A stretch of 64,000 bases of DNA from Streptomyces exfoliatus (GCF_000725545.1 NZ_JNZP01000003.1:62001-126000); one strand, 5' to 3'; counted from the stretch's first letter, positions 21,980 through 31,148 are shown. The notes: generated from the sequence alone by a model not told the origin. Program-made: numbers and translations.

Positions 21980-22954
21980 GTGCCGAGACACCCACGACTG
22001 ATCGCCGTCGCCACCGCCACCGCCGCCCTCGCGCTGATCGCGGCGGGCCCCGCGGCGGGCGGCGACCCGACCGTGTCCGATCCCCGCGTCGTCGCCCACT
22101 TCGACTTCGCCGCCGGGCAGAACGCGGAGAACATCGCCCTCGAACCCGACGGCTCCGCCGACATCACCTTCGCCTTCGCCCATCAGGTCGCCCGCGTCAC
22201 CAAGAAGGGCGACACGACGATCCTCGCCACCCTGCCCGAGGTGCCGGACGCGCAGACGCCCGTCGGCGGGGCCGTCGCCCTGGGCATCGCCCGCGCCCAC
22301 GACGGCACCCTGTACGTCACCTACGCCACCGGCAGGAAGGAGACGGGCATCTGGCGCATCGCACCCGGCGGCGGCGAGCCGGAGCAGATCGGGTTCTTCC
22401 CGGTGGACGCCTTCCCCAACGGGCTCGCCCTCGACGAGGAGTGCGGCACCCTCTACACCGCCGACACACGCCTCGGCCGGGTGTGGAGCCTCCCGGTGAC
22501 CGGCGGCACGCCCACCGTCTGGGCGACCGGGGCCGCGCTCGAACCCACCGCGCAGATCCCGTTCGGCGCCAACGGCCTCAAGGTCCACCACGGTGCCGTC
22601 TGGGTGTCCAACACCGCCCGGGCGACCCTGCTGCGCATCCCGATCGGCCCCGGACCCGACCGCGCGGCCGGCCCGATCGAGACCCGGGCGACCGGGCTCA
22701 CGTTCATCGACGACTTCGCCTTCACCGGACACGGCGACACGGTCCTCGCCGCGCTGATCATGGACAACAAGCTGGAGCTCGTACGGCCCGACGGCACCCA
22801 CAAGACCGTGCTCACCCGGGCCGACGGGCTCGACAACCCGACCTCCGTGGCCGTGCGCGCCAAGACCGTCTACGTGAACAGCGCCGCCTTCTTCAACACG
22901 CAGAACCCGGACCCGAACCTGCTCCTGGCCCGGATCTCCAAGAACAAGCACTGA
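21980..22954 (+). CDS. Secreted SMP-30-like beta-propeller protein
   Basis: A 324-residue exported protein. The signal peptide covers about residues 1-28 (positive PRHPR, hydrophobic core, GPAAGG). The mature part is a propeller of the SMP-30/gluconolactonase/NHL type, seen in recurring strand units (PNGLALDEECGTLYTADT, FGANGLKVHHGAVWVSNT, DNPTSVAVRAKTVYVNS). A metal-site pattern consistent with lactonases (Glu near the start, Asn in PNG and GANG, Asp in FIDDFAF) is partly present, so lactone hydrolysis is possible but unproven. GTG at 21980 is chosen because GAGGAG lies six bases upstream. Confidence 0.78.
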   Translation: MPRHPRLIAVATATAALALIAAGPAAGGDPTVSDPRVVAHFDFAAGQNAENIALEPDGSADITFAFAHQVARVTKKGDTTILATLPEVPDAQTPVGGAVALGIARAHDGTLYVTYATGRKETGIWRIAPGGGEPEQIGFFPVDAFPNGLALDEECGTLYTADTRLGRVWSLPVTGGTPTVWATGAALEPTAQIPFGANGLKVHHGAVWVSNTARATLLRIPIGPGPDRAAGPIETRATGLTFIDDFAFTGHGDTVLAALIMDNKLELVRPDGTHKTVLTRADGLDNPTSVAVRAKTVYVNSAAFFNTQNPDPNLLLARISKNKH

Positions 22955-22976
22955 CAGGAACAACCACTGAGGAGGG

Positions 22977-23103
22977 TCAGCCGACCGGGTCGGGGGCGCC
23001 GCGCCACGCCCGCCAGGCGTGTACGGCGCCCCGGCAGGCGGCGGGAAGGAACAGGACGGCGAACGCGAACCCCGCCCACCTCCACCAGGCCGCGCCGGGG
23101 AGC
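22977..23103 (-). other. Possible relict of a small membrane-protein frame
   Basis: Minus-strand frame ending TGA at 22977 reads a Trp/Phe-rich hydrophobic stretch (AAWWRWAGFAFAVLFLPAA) then a basic tail. I see no ATG or GTG with a ribosome-binding site; the frame runs back into ispE out of phase. It may be the tail of a lost gene or chance coding. Confidence 0.2.
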
Positions 23104-23139
23104 GGGGACAGGGTGACGGACGAAGGTGACGGGAAGGTG

Positions 23140-24054
23140 TCAGGCGGACGGGAGGACGATCGCGCCCGGCGCCGGAGAGGTCGCCACCCGCGCCGTCCTG
23201 CACGTGCCCGAGGCGATCAGGGCCGCCGCGACGGCCTCCGCCGACTCCGCGTCCTTCGCCAGGAACGCCGTCGTCGGGCCCGAGCCGGAGACCAGGGTCG
23301 CGAGGGCGCCCGCGTCCGTGCCTGCCGTCAGGGTCGCCGCGAGGGACGGGCGCAGAGAGAGGGCCGCCGGCTGGAGGTCGTTGGTGAGGGCGGCCGCCAG
23401 GGCGGTGGTGTCGCCGGTGCGCAGGGCGTCCAGGAGGGCCGGGGACGCGGTCGGATCGGGGATCTCGGCGCCCTCGGCCAGGCGGTCGAACTCGGCGAAC
23501 ACCGTCGGCGTCGACAGTCCGCCGTCGGCGACGGCGAACACCCAGTGGAAGGCGCCCCCGACCGGCAGCTCCGTCAGCTTCTCGCCGCGCCCCGTGCCGA
23601 GCGCCGCCCCGCCGACCAGACTGAACGGCACGTCGGAGCCGAGTTCGGCGCAGATCTCCAGGAGGTCGGCGCGCGAGGAGTTCAGGCCCCAGAGCGCGTC
23701 GCACGCGAGCAGCGCGCCCGCGCCGTCCGCGCTGCCGCCGGCCATGCCGCCGGCGACCGGGATGTCCTTGGCGATGTGCAGGTGCACGTCCGGGGAGATG
23801 CCGTGCCGGGCGGCGAGCAGTTCGGCGGCCCGCGCGGCGAGGTTGGTGCGGTCCAGCGGCACCTTGTCGGCGTCCGGGCCCTCGCAGGTGATCGTCAGCT
23901 CGTCGGCGGGGGTCGCGGTCACCTCGTCGTACAGGGAGACCGCGAGGAAGACGTTGGCCAGGTCGTGGAAGCCGTCGGGGCGGGCCGCGCCGACGGCCAG
24001 CTGGACGTTGACCTTGGCCGGGACGCGGACGGTGACGCCGCCGGAGGGGGTCAC
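23140..24054 (-). CDS. ispE: 4-diphosphocytidyl-2-C-methyl-D-erythritol kinase
   Basis: GHMP kinase of the MEP pathway to isopentenyl diphosphate, phosphorylating the 2-hydroxyl of CDP-methylerythritol. The 304-residue protein begins [14 protein letters not shown] (substrate-site PAKVN). It has the ATP loop [18 protein letters not shown] and the third motif [11 protein letters not shown]. The GTG at 24054 overlaps the rsmA stop (GTGA), so translation is coupled. rsmA-ispE pairing is common in actinobacteria. Confidence 0.96.
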   Translation of the reverse strand: MTPSGGVTVRVPAKVNVQLAVGAARPDGFHDLANVFLAVSLYDEVTATPADELTITCEGPDADKVPLDRTNLAARAAELLAARHGISPDVHLHIAKDIPVAGGMAGGSADGAGALLACDALWGLNSSRADLLEICAELGSDVPFSLVGGAALGTGRGEKLTELPVGGAFHWVFAVADGGLSTPTVFAEFDRLAEGAEIPDPTASPALLDALRTGDTTALAAALTNDLQPAALSLRPSLAATLTAGTDAGALATLVSGSGPTTAFLAKDAESAEAVAAALIASGTCRTARVATSPAPGAIVLPSA

Positions 24055-24923
24055 GCCTTCGCCTCCGCGATCCGCGCGAACTCCTCCACCGTCAGCGCCT
24101 CGCCGCGCGCCTGCGGAGAGATCCCGGCCTTCACGAGGGCCTCCTCCGCCGCCGCCGGCGAGCCCGCCCATGTGGCGAGGGCCGCGCGCAGCGTCTTGCG
24201 GCGCTGTGCGAAGGCCGCGTCGACGACCGCGAAGACCTCCTGCCGGGTGGCGGTGGTCGCGAGCGGCTCGGTGCGGCGGAACAGGGCGACGAGGCCGGAG
24301 TCGACGTTCGGCGCGGGCCAGAAGACGTTGCGGCCGATGGATCCGGCGCGCTTGACCTCCGCGTACCAGTTGGCCTTGACCGACGGCACGCCGTAGACCT
24401 TGTTGCCGGGCTTGGCGGCGAGCCGGTCGGCGACCTCGGCCTGGACCATGACGAGGGTCCGCTCGATGGTCGGGAACCGCTCCAGCATGTGGAGCAGGAC
24501 CGGCACGGCGACGTTGTACGGCAGGTTGGCGACGAGCGCGGTCGGCGCCGGGCCCGGCAGCTCCTGGACCTGCATGGCGTCGGAGTGGACGAGCGCGAAG
24601 CGGTCGGCGCGCGCGGGCATCCGGGCCTGGATCGTGGCGGGCAGCGCGGCGGCGAGGACGTCGTCGATCTCGACGGCCGTCACCCGGTCCGCGGCCTCCA
24701 GGAGGGCCAGGGTGAGGGAGCCGAGTCCGGGTCCCACCTCCACGACCACGTCGTCGGGGCGCACTTCGGCCGTGCGGACGATCCGCCGGACGGTGTTGGC
24801 GTCGATGACGAAGTTCTGGCCCTTCTGCTTCGTGGGGCGCACGCCGAGGGCGGCGGCCAGCTCACGGATGTCGGCGGGGCCGAGGAGGGCGTCGGGGCTT
24901 TCGGGGCCGGTGGTGGTGCTCAC
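24051..24923 (-). CDS. rsmA: 16S rRNA (A1518/A1519-N6)-dimethyltransferase
   Basis: Dimethylates two adjacent adenosines in the 3' hairpin of 16S rRNA during 30S maturation (KsgA). The 290-residue protein shows the family order: GQNFVID (motif X), [11 protein letters not shown] (motif I), VEIDD (motif II), NLPYNVAVP (motif IV) and [12 protein letters not shown]. The C-terminal small helical domain is present. GTG start; first gene of a coupled pair with ispE. Loss in other bacteria gives kasugamycin resistance, which is family knowledge. Confidence 0.96.
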   Translation of the reverse strand: MSTTTGPESPDALLGPADIRELAAALGVRPTKQKGQNFVIDANTVRRIVRTAEVRPDDVVVEVGPGLGSLTLALLEAADRVTAVEIDDVLAAALPATIQARMPARADRFALVHSDAMQVQELPGPAPTALVANLPYNVAVPVLLHMLERFPTIERTLVMVQAEVADRLAAKPGNKVYGVPSVKANWYAEVKRAGSIGRNVFWPAPNVDSGLVALFRRTEPLATTATRQEVFAVVDAAFAQRRKTLRAALATWAGSPAAAEEALVKAGISPQARGEALTVEEFARIAEAKA

Positions 24924-24960
24924 CGGTACAGCCTACGGGGCACGGGTGGGGCAACCCTAC

Positions 24961-24990
24961 GACTGACCCCGACTGACCCCGACTGACCCC
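24961..24990. repeat. 10-bp x3 tandem repeat after the rpfC stop
   Basis: Three perfect copies of GACTGACCCC in a row, ending three bases from the rpfC stop codon, in the 70-bp gap between rpfC and rsmA. Confidence 0.95.
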
Positions 24991-24993
24991 GTC

Positions 24994-26283
24994 TCACCCG
25001 TGCAGCCTCCGGCCGCAGTGGGGCCACGGGCTCGCCCCCCGCTGCACGTACAGCTTCTTGGCCCGGAAGGTCTGCTCGGCGGCGGGCGCGTTCTGGGCGA
25101 CTCCGCTGCCGCCGAGGGAGCGCCAGGTGCCGGGGTCGAACTGGTAGAGCCCGCCGTACGTCCCCGAGGGGTCGACGGCGTTCGGCCGGCCGCCGGACTC
25201 GCAGGCGGCGAGCGCGCCCCAGTCGAGGCCGTCGGCGCCGGCGACGGAGGTGGGCAGCGGCCGGGTCCCGACGCGCACCTTCCGGGAGACCGGTTCGCGG
25301 ACGATCTCCTCGCCGGTCCTGCGGGGCTTCTGCTTGACGCCGTTGACGGAGCGCAGGCTGTACGTGACCCGGCGGACGCCGTGCACGCCCTGCCGTTCGA
25401 CGACCTCCGTACCGGCGAACAGCTCGGGGTCGCGGGTGCGCTCGACGGCGTACGGGATCGCCTCCTCCCGTACCTGCTTGGAGCCGGTGATCCGCAGCAC
25501 GTTCACCGTCTGGCCGTCGCGGGGGAAGGAGCCGGGGGCGACGGAGGTGGCGTCCTGCCCGGAGAGGGTGATCCCGGCCTCGGCGAGGGCCTCCCGGATC
25601 GTGGCGGCGTTCGTCCGGACGGTCCGCTCGCGCCCGTCGGCGAGGAAGGTGATCGTCCGCTCGGTGCGTACGTCGAGGGCGAGGCCCTGGCGGGAGATGG
25701 CGGCGCCTCGGGAGACCGAGAGGTAGGCGCCCTCGGCGCGGACCCCGAGCTGGCGCAGCGCGCCCTCGACGGTGCGGGCGGTGGTCCACACCTGGCGGCG
25801 CTGCCCGTCGAGGGTGAGGGCGACCGGGCGTCCGTAGCGGACGACGATCTCGTCGCCGCTGGCCAGCGCCTCGGCGGGGGCGGGCGCGACGATGTCGTGG
25901 GCGCCGACGGCGACGCCCTCTTCGGCGAGGAGTTCGTGGACGTCGTCGGCGAAGGTGTGGAGGGTGCGCGGGACGCCGTCGACGGAGAGCCGGACGGCCT
26001 TGTCGTCGGCGACGAACGCGCTGGTGCCGCCGGCGAGGAAGGCGACGACGAGGGCCTGCGGGACGAGTCGCCGCAGCCCCTCTCCCGCGGATCCGGCGGC
26101 CTTGCGGCGGCGTGCGGCGCGCCGGGACCCGGCGCGGGAGCCCTGCCCGGGGACGACGAGCGGCGCCGCCACGGTCTGCTGCTCGTGGACGGGGAGGGTG
26201 ACCGCCTGGGTCTGCTGCTCGTGGACGGGGATGACCGCCACGCCGCGCCGTCCGGCTCGGTGACTGCCCTGGGAAGTACTCAC
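24994..26283 (-). CDS. rpfC: Resuscitation-promoting factor (RpfB-type architecture)
   Basis: Exported peptidoglycan hydrolase that cleaves cell wall to aid spore germination. The 429-residue protein has a basic cytoplasmic N-terminus, a signal/anchor helix (about 74-92, VPQALVVAFLAGGTSAFVA), three DUF348 repeats, a G5 domain (VEERQ-like RQGVHGVRRVTYSL with KPRR), and the C-terminal Rpf lysozyme-like domain. That last domain contains the catalytic Glu in WGALAACESGG and the paired Cys (ACES, PHCG). The tail carries an unusual duplication, PVHEQQTQAVTL/PVHEQQTVAAPL. The symbol follows the Streptomyces name for this locus as I recall it. GTG start, weak ribosome-binding site. Confidence 0.9.
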   Translation of the reverse strand: MSTSQGSHRAGRRGVAVIPVHEQQTQAVTLPVHEQQTVAAPLVVPGQGSRAGSRRAARRRKAAGSAGEGLRRLVPQALVVAFLAGGTSAFVADDKAVRLSVDGVPRTLHTFADDVHELLAEEGVAVGAHDIVAPAPAEALASGDEIVVRYGRPVALTLDGQRRQVWTTARTVEGALRQLGVRAEGAYLSVSRGAAISRQGLALDVRTERTITFLADGRERTVRTNAATIREALAEAGITLSGQDATSVAPGSFPRDGQTVNVLRITGSKQVREEAIPYAVERTRDPELFAGTEVVERQGVHGVRRVTYSLRSVNGVKQKPRRTGEEIVREPVSRKVRVGTRPLPTSVAGADGLDWGALAACESGGRPNAVDPSGTYGGLYQFDPGTWRSLGGSGVAQNAPAAEQTFRAKKLYVQRGASPWPHCGRRLHG

Positions 26284-26372
26284 GAGGCCGGGACACTAGC
26301 CCCGGCCCCGGTCACGCAGCCGGACGACTCGACCACGAAACGTAATCGTTATGGACCGGTCGGTAGGGGGGC

Positions 26373-27242
26373 TCAGTAGTCGAAGGCGCGGGCCGTGTTC
26401 ACGGCGATGGCCTCGGCGAGGTCGTTCTCCCCGATCCCGCGGACCTCGGCCATCGCCCGCACGGTGACCGGGATCAGGTACGGGGCGTTGGGGCGGCCCC
26501 GGTAGGGCGCCGGGGTGAGGAAGGGGGCGTCCGTCTCGACGAGGACGAGTTCGAGGGGGGCGACGGCGAGGGCGTCCCGCAGGTGCTGGGCGTTCTTGAA
26601 GGTGACGTTGCCGGCGAAGGACATGTAGTAGCCCTTGGCGGCGCAGATCTCGGCCATGGCGGCGTCGCCGGAGTAGCAGTGGAAGACGGTCCGCTCGGGG
26701 GCGCCCTCCTCGTCGAGGACGCGCAGCACGTCGGCGTGGGCCTCGCGGTCGTGGATGACGAGCGCCTTGCCGTGCCGCTTGGCGATCTCGATGTGGGCGC
26801 GGAAGGAACGCTCCTGCGCGGCGATGCCCTCGGGGCCGGTGCGGAAGAAGTCGAGGCCGGTCTCGCCGACGCCGCGGACGTACGGGAGGGCGGCGAGCCG
26901 GTCGATCTCGGCCAGCGCGTCGTCGAGGGCCGCGTCGCCGCCGCCCTCGCGGGCGCCCTGCCGTGACCAGCCGTCGGGGTCGCCGAGGACGATCCGGGGG
27001 GCTTCGTTGGGGTGCAGGGCGACGGCCGCGTGCACGTGCTCGTGGGCTGCGGCGGTCTCGGCGGCCCACTGGGAGCCCTTCACGTCGCAGCCGACCTGCA
27101 CGACCGTGGTCACCCCGACGGCGGCGGCCTTGACGAGGGCCTCCTCGACGGTCCCCGACTGCATGTCCAGGTGGGTGTGCGAGTCCGCGACCTCCACGAG
27201 GAGGGGTTCGGGCAGCGGCGGCGGGGCGTCCTTGGCACTCAT
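26373..27242 (-). CDS. tatD: TatD-family metal-dependent hydrolase
   Basis: A 289-residue TIM-barrel phosphodiesterase/DNase of the TatD family. Metal ligands are visible in order: DSHTHLD, GETGLDFF, IHDREAH, FHCYSG and ETDAPFLTP. Known members act as 3'-5' exonucleases on DNA/RNA ends and in oxidative-damage repair. The start ATG is well placed at the family N-terminus after a short Pro-rich leader. It is upstream of rpfC on the same strand with a 90-bp gap, so linkage to the rpfC-rsmA-ispE run is possible but not tight. Confidence 0.94.
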   Translation of the reverse strand: MSAKDAPPPLPEPLLVEVADSHTHLDMQSGTVEEALVKAAAVGVTTVVQVGCDVKGSQWAAETAAAHEHVHAAVALHPNEAPRIVLGDPDGWSRQGAREGGGDAALDDALAEIDRLAALPYVRGVGETGLDFFRTGPEGIAAQERSFRAHIEIAKRHGKALVIHDREAHADVLRVLDEEGAPERTVFHCYSGDAAMAEICAAKGYYMSFAGNVTFKNAQHLRDALAVAPLELVLVETDAPFLTPAPYRGRPNAPYLIPVTVRAMAEVRGIGENDLAEAIAVNTARAFDY

Positions 27243-27285
27243 GCCCCCGATCGTACGAGGGCGATGAGTGCCGTCGCCAAAGCCT

Positions 27286-27317
27286 TACGGCGCCGAAGCC
27301 CTACGGCGCCGAAGCCC
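27286..27317. repeat. 16-bp x2 tandem repeat at the stop of the zinc-ribbon gene
   Basis: Two perfect tandem copies of a 16-bp unit beginning TACGGCGCC (27286-27301, 27302-27317); on the minus strand each unit begins with the TAG stop of the adjoining gene. Confidence 0.9.
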
Positions 27318-27736
27318 TACTTGCGGTGGCGGAAAGGATGCAGGAGGTCCGAGAGGTGCCAGTGGTGCGGTACCGGGGGACTCTCGGGGTCGTCCTCGGT
27401 GAGTTCCTGCCCGATGGGACCGGCCATCGAGACGGGCTTGGTCGCCCGCGCGCCCTGCTGGTGCTTCTCCGTCGCGGCGATCAGGTCGAGCACCGACGAC
27501 ACCTGCCCGGCCCGCATGATCCGTACGACGTGACCGCCGCAGTTCATGCAGGTGGGGCTGGACAGCGGGGACGGGACCCGCTCCCCTTCGGCCTTGTAGA
27601 CGACGAATTCGCGGCCGGCGGCGTCGACGTGGTGCTCGATGTCGTACGCCTGCTCCCAGCCGTATCCACAGCGCATGCAGGCGAAGGCGTACGCCTCATG
27701 GGCGACGGATATGCCGGTGCCGGTGATCTCGCTCAT
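27317..27736 (-). CDS. Zinc-ribbon protein of unknown function
   Basis: A 139-residue soluble protein with two CxxC knuckles, CMRCGY (about 20-25) and CMNCGG (about 62-67), which together would form a zinc ribbon. The C-terminal half is Pro/His-rich (PPVPHHWHLSDLLHPFRHRK). I do not recognise a named family; similar short proteins are common in Streptomyces. The ATG at 27736 follows AGAGGAG at six bases. A perfect 16-bp palindrome sits immediately before this ribosome-binding site. No operon partners. Confidence 0.75.
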   Translation of the reverse strand: MSEITGTGISVAHEAYAFACMRCGYGWEQAYDIEHHVDAAGREFVVYKAEGERVPSPLSSPTCMNCGGHVVRIMRAGQVSSVLDLIAATEKHQQGARATKPVSMAGPIGQELTEDDPESPPVPHHWHLSDLLHPFRHRK

Positions 27737-27747
27737 GCCAGCTCCTC

Positions 27748-27763
27748 TCCACTGATCAGTGGA
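27748..27763. promoter_or_regulatory. Perfect 16-bp palindrome before the zinc-ribbon gene
   Basis: TCCACTGATCAGTGGA, perfectly self-complementary, 11 bases upstream of the ATG and abutting the GAGGAG ribosome-binding site. It could be a repressor operator or an mRNA hairpin that affects ribosome access. Confidence 0.55.
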
Positions 27764-27800
27764 CGCCTTTTCGGGCCGGAGCGCATCAGCGGGGGCCGAA

Positions 27801-27827
27801 CCATGGAGGGTTTTTGGCCCTCCATGG
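27801..27827 (-). terminator. Terminator of the second FG-GAP gene
   Basis: Perfect 10-bp stem CCATGGAGGG/CCCTCCATGG with a 7-nt loop, 71 bases after the FG-GAP stop on the minus strand and before the zinc-ribbon promoter. Confidence 0.65.
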
Positions 27828-27898
27828 CTCCCCCTTGCCAAGCGCCCAAGGAAAAATGTCCCGGCGCCGGGTTCGGCTTTACCTTTCAGCGTAAGTCA

Positions 27899-30085
27899 CT
27901 ACACGACGCTGTCGAACTTCGTGCCCTCGCCCGCGTACAGCGTCGTCGTCTGACGGCTGAAGGGGGCGGTGACGGAGCCGGTCGAGCGGTAGACGGAAGT
28001 GCCGCCCGAGCCGTACGCGATCATGTCCGGGCGGCCGTCGTTGTCGATGTCACCGGCGCCGACCAGCTGGGTGAAGGCGTTCCAGCCGCCGCCGATCTTC
28101 ACGCGCGGGGCGAAGCCGCCGGCGCCGTTGCCCTGGTACAGCCAGAGGACACCGGCGGTGTCGCGGGCGACGAGGTCCCCGGAGGCCGTACCCGCGATGT
28201 TGCCGAGGGCGGTGATGTGGTTGTAGATCTGCCAGCCGCCGCCGACGCGCACGCGGGGTGCGAAGGGCGCGGTCGTGGAGCCCGTGCCCTTGTAGAACCA
28301 CAGGACGCCCGCGGTGTCGGTCGCGACGAGGTCCGCGCGGCCGTCGCCGTTGAGGTCCGAGCCGCCGGCGAGCTTGTTGTAGATCTGCCAGCCCGTGCCG
28401 ACCTTCTGGCGGGCCGTGAACGTGCCGTCGCCCTTGCCGAGGTAGTGGTACAGCGCGCCGGCGCCGTCGACGGCGACCAGGTCGCCGACCTCGTTGCCCG
28501 CGATGCTGCCGACGGCCTCGACCTGCTTGTACGTCTGCCAGCCGTAGCCGGCCCGGGTGCGCTGGGCGGAGCGCGGCGTGCCGTCGGCCGGCCGGTCCCG
28601 CAGGTCGTCGCGCCACAGCACGCCGCCCGCGTCACGGGCGAGGACGTCCGTGGAGCCGTTGTTGCTGTAGTCGTGCGGGTTTGCGGTGCGGGTCACGTTC
28701 ATGAGCCAGCCCTGGTAGGCGGGCTCCCCGGTGCCGTCGAGCGACATCGCCTCGGCCTCCACCCCGTACGTGCCGTTCGGGGCGTCCACGCCGCCGATGG
28801 TGCCGTCCCAGGTGAAGGAGAAGCGTGTGCCCTCGGCGGGGGCGTCCACGCGCGTACGGAACTCCTTGCCCGTGACGGTGTGCGTGAGCGTGACGTCCAG
28901 GTAGGCCTCGCGGTCCGAGAGGGTCCACGCCAGCGTCGCCTTGCCGCCGGTCTGGTCGAGGTTCACCGCGTCGGGGACGTGGGTCTGCTCGATCGTCAGC
29001 GGGGGCAGCTGGCCCTCTTCGGCCACCTTGGTGACCGTCGGGGCGCCGTCCGCCGCGGCGGCGATCCGGAACAGACCCTTGTCGTCGGCGGACCGCGTGC
29101 CGTGCACCACCACGGTGCCGTCGCTCACGCTCATCGCCTCGGAGCCGTACTGCAGGAGGTCGCGGCTCTCGCCCGTGGTCAGGGAGACGGCCCGGACGGG
29201 CGTCGTGGGGTGGCCGTACACCACCCAGTCGCCTACGAGTGCGGTCAGGGAGGTGTGGCCGCCCAGGACGGTCCGCTTGGCCTCGCCCGTCTTGCGGTCG
29301 ACGGAGCGGACGACGCCGCCGACGCCGGTCTCGACCTCGTACCAGGCGACGTGCGAAGCGGAGAACTGCAGGCCGCCGAAGCCGCGCCCGGACTCGGCGG
29401 AGGCGTACGTCTCGGTCACCGTCCCGGCCGCCACGTCGACCATGGCACGGCCGCCGGTCCGCAGGTCCGCCGGGCCCTTCTCGTACCCGACGAAGACGTG
29501 ACCGTCCTGGGCACGCGAGCCGAAGAACTCGGTGGCGTCCGCGGGCAGCCCCGCGATCTTGCGGGTGGTCGTCGTGCCGCCGTCCTTGCTGACGACGTGC
29601 AGTTCGACGCCTGCCGCCGTCGTCAGCTGCGCGAGCACGCTCGTCGGGCTCAGCACGGCGACGTACTTGCCGTTCAGCGGGCGGAGGTCGATGGCGACGC
29701 CCGGGGCGGACGGGGCGGCCATGTTCCGCAGCGTGAGCGACTGCATCTCGTAGATCCAGTTTTCGTCCCCGAGGACGACCACGTCACCGGCCCCCGTGGC
29801 CCAGCCCGTCGGGGAGCCGAGTGAGGTCCGGGTGCCGTCGTACGACGACCAGAGCAGCTTCCGGTTGCTGTCGGCGTCGAAGGAGAAGCTGAGGAAGCCG
29901 GAGGTGCCGACGCCACCGGGGGTGGAGCCCTCGGGGTAGACGGGCAGCGTCGCGTCGGCCTGCTCGGCCGCGGCCGTGCCCGCGGCGAAAGCGGTAGGGG
30001 CCGTGGCCAGCGTGCCGGCGCCGAGGGTGGTGACGGCGAGGACGGCGGTGACGGCCAGGGCGAGACGGGTGGAGCGGAACTGCAA
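27899..30085 (-). CDS. Secreted protein with Ig-like and FG-GAP repeat domains
   Basis: A 728-residue exported protein. After a signal peptide (about 1-35, ending TAFAAG) come about 330 residues of WD/PQQ-like propeller strands. A FlgD-type Ig module follows (FTWDGTIGGVDAPNGTYGV). The C-terminus holds at least five FG-GAP modules with DLNGDGRAD/DIDNDGRPD loops and the same GWQIYNKL and GVLWLYQG signatures as the protein at 5751-7475. The start is set at TTG 30085 because GTGGGGG lies six bases upstream; in-frame GTG and ATG codons further up lack such a site. It is probably a surface binding protein; no catalytic motif is seen. Confidence 0.83.
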   Translation of the reverse strand: MQFRSTRLALAVTAVLAVTTLGAGTLATAPTAFAAGTAAAEQADATLPVYPEGSTPGGVGTSGFLSFSFDADSNRKLLWSSYDGTRTSLGSPTGWATGAGDVVVLGDENWIYEMQSLTLRNMAAPSAPGVAIDLRPLNGKYVAVLSPTSVLAQLTTAAGVELHVVSKDGGTTTTRKIAGLPADATEFFGSRAQDGHVFVGYEKGPADLRTGGRAMVDVAAGTVTETYASAESGRGFGGLQFSASHVAWYEVETGVGGVVRSVDRKTGEAKRTVLGGHTSLTALVGDWVVYGHPTTPVRAVSLTTGESRDLLQYGSEAMSVSDGTVVVHGTRSADDKGLFRIAAAADGAPTVTKVAEEGQLPPLTIEQTHVPDAVNLDQTGGKATLAWTLSDREAYLDVTLTHTVTGKEFRTRVDAPAEGTRFSFTWDGTIGGVDAPNGTYGVEAEAMSLDGTGEPAYQGWLMNVTRTANPHDYSNNGSTDVLARDAGGVLWRDDLRDRPADGTPRSAQRTRAGYGWQTYKQVEAVGSIAGNEVGDLVAVDGAGALYHYLGKGDGTFTARQKVGTGWQIYNKLAGGSDLNGDGRADLVATDTAGVLWFYKGTGSTTAPFAPRVRVGGGWQIYNHITALGNIAGTASGDLVARDTAGVLWLYQGNGAGGFAPRVKIGGGWNAFTQLVGAGDIDNDGRPDMIAYGSGGTSVYRSTGSVTAPFSRQTTTLYAGEGTKFDSVV

Positions 30086-30217
30086 GGTGAACCCCCACGA
30101 GAAGGAACGGACACGACGGGGAGTGCCGTGCCAGTTCAGACTCATGATCGGGTCGAGTGGTTGTACGAGATCTTTCGATTCTTCGTACGGAATCGCCGAC
30201 CGGTTCCGCGGCGAACG

Positions 30218-31096
30218 TCAGCCCTTCGCCGCCGACCCCGCCCCCGCCGCGGTCTTCGCCGCGACCACCGCGTCGAACACCTCGCGCTTGGGCAGCCCCG
30301 CGTCGGCGGCGACCGCCGCGATGGCCTCCTTGCGCCGCTCGCCCGCCTCCTCGCGCACCCGCACCCTGCGCACCAGTTCCTCGGCGTCGAGCTCGGCCGG
30401 GCCGGTCTCCGGGGCGCCCTCGACGACGACGGTGATCTCGCCCCGTACGCCCTCGGCCGCCCAGGCGGCGAGCTCGGCCAGCGGGCCGCGCTTGACCTCC
30501 TCGTACGTCTTGGTCAGCTCGCGGCAGACGGCGGCGCGGCGCTCGGCGCCGAAGACCTCGGCCATCGCGGCGAGCGTGTCGTCGAGCCGGTGCGGCGCCT
30601 CGAAGTAGACGAGGGTCCGCCGCTCGTCGGCGACCTCGCGCAGCCGCCCGAGGCGCTCGCCCGCCTTCCTCGGCAGGAAGCCCTCGAAGCAGAAGCGGTC
30701 CACGGGCAGCCCGGACAGGGCGAGCGCGGTGAGCACGGCGGACGGGCCGGGGACGGCCGTGACCTTGATGTCCTGCTCGACGGCCGCGGCGACGAGCCGG
30801 TAGCCGGGGTCCGAGACGGACGGCATGCCCGCGTCGGTCACGAGCAGCACCCGGGCGCCGCCGACCAGGGCCTCGACCAGCTCCGGCGTACGGGCGGACT
30901 CGTTGCCCTCGAAGTAGGAGACGACCCGCCCGGTCGTGTGGATGCCGAGCGCCCGGGTAAGGCCGCGCAGCCTCCGGGTGTCCTCGGCGGCCACGATGTC
31001 CGCGTTCACCAGCTCGGTGGCGAGTCGTGGCGGTGCGTCCGCGATGTCACCGATGGGGGTCCCTGCGAGTACCAGCGTTCCTGTCACACGGACCAT
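30218..31096 (-). CDS. rsmI: 16S rRNA (cytidine1402-2'-O)-methyltransferase
   Basis: SAM-dependent SPOUT-unrelated (tetrapyrrole-methylase fold) enzyme that methylates C1402 ribose in the 30S decoding centre. The 292-residue protein has the family N-terminus LVLAGTPIGDIADAPPRL, AEDTRRLRGL, the SAM-site VTDAGMPSVSDPG, VPGPSAVLTAL and the ELTKTYEEVKRG segment. The start is taken at the ATG after the intergenic promoter region; a GTG four codons on is an alternative. It is divergent from pmt with a 52-bp gap, an arrangement I recall as conserved in Streptomyces. Confidence 0.95.
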   Translation of the reverse strand: MVRVTGTLVLAGTPIGDIADAPPRLATELVNADIVAAEDTRRLRGLTRALGIHTTGRVVSYFEGNESARTPELVEALVGGARVLLVTDAGMPSVSDPGYRLVAAAVEQDIKVTAVPGPSAVLTALALSGLPVDRFCFEGFLPRKAGERLGRLREVADERRTLVYFEAPHRLDDTLAAMAEVFGAERRAAVCRELTKTYEEVKRGPLAELAAWAAEGVRGEITVVVEGAPETGPAELDAEELVRRVRVREEAGERRKEAIAAVAADAGLPKREVFDAVVAAKTAAGAGSAAKG

Positions 31097-31148
31097 CCTC
31101 CCAGCCCGGAGAGGCGACGCGCACAGGCGCGTTCCCTACGATGGCGCG

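Noticed and set aside
26284..26372. c-di-AMP (ydaO) riboswitch upstream of rpfC
   Set aside because: Only 89 bases are available and the conserved ydaO elements are not seen, unlike the rpfA leader known in Streptomyces.
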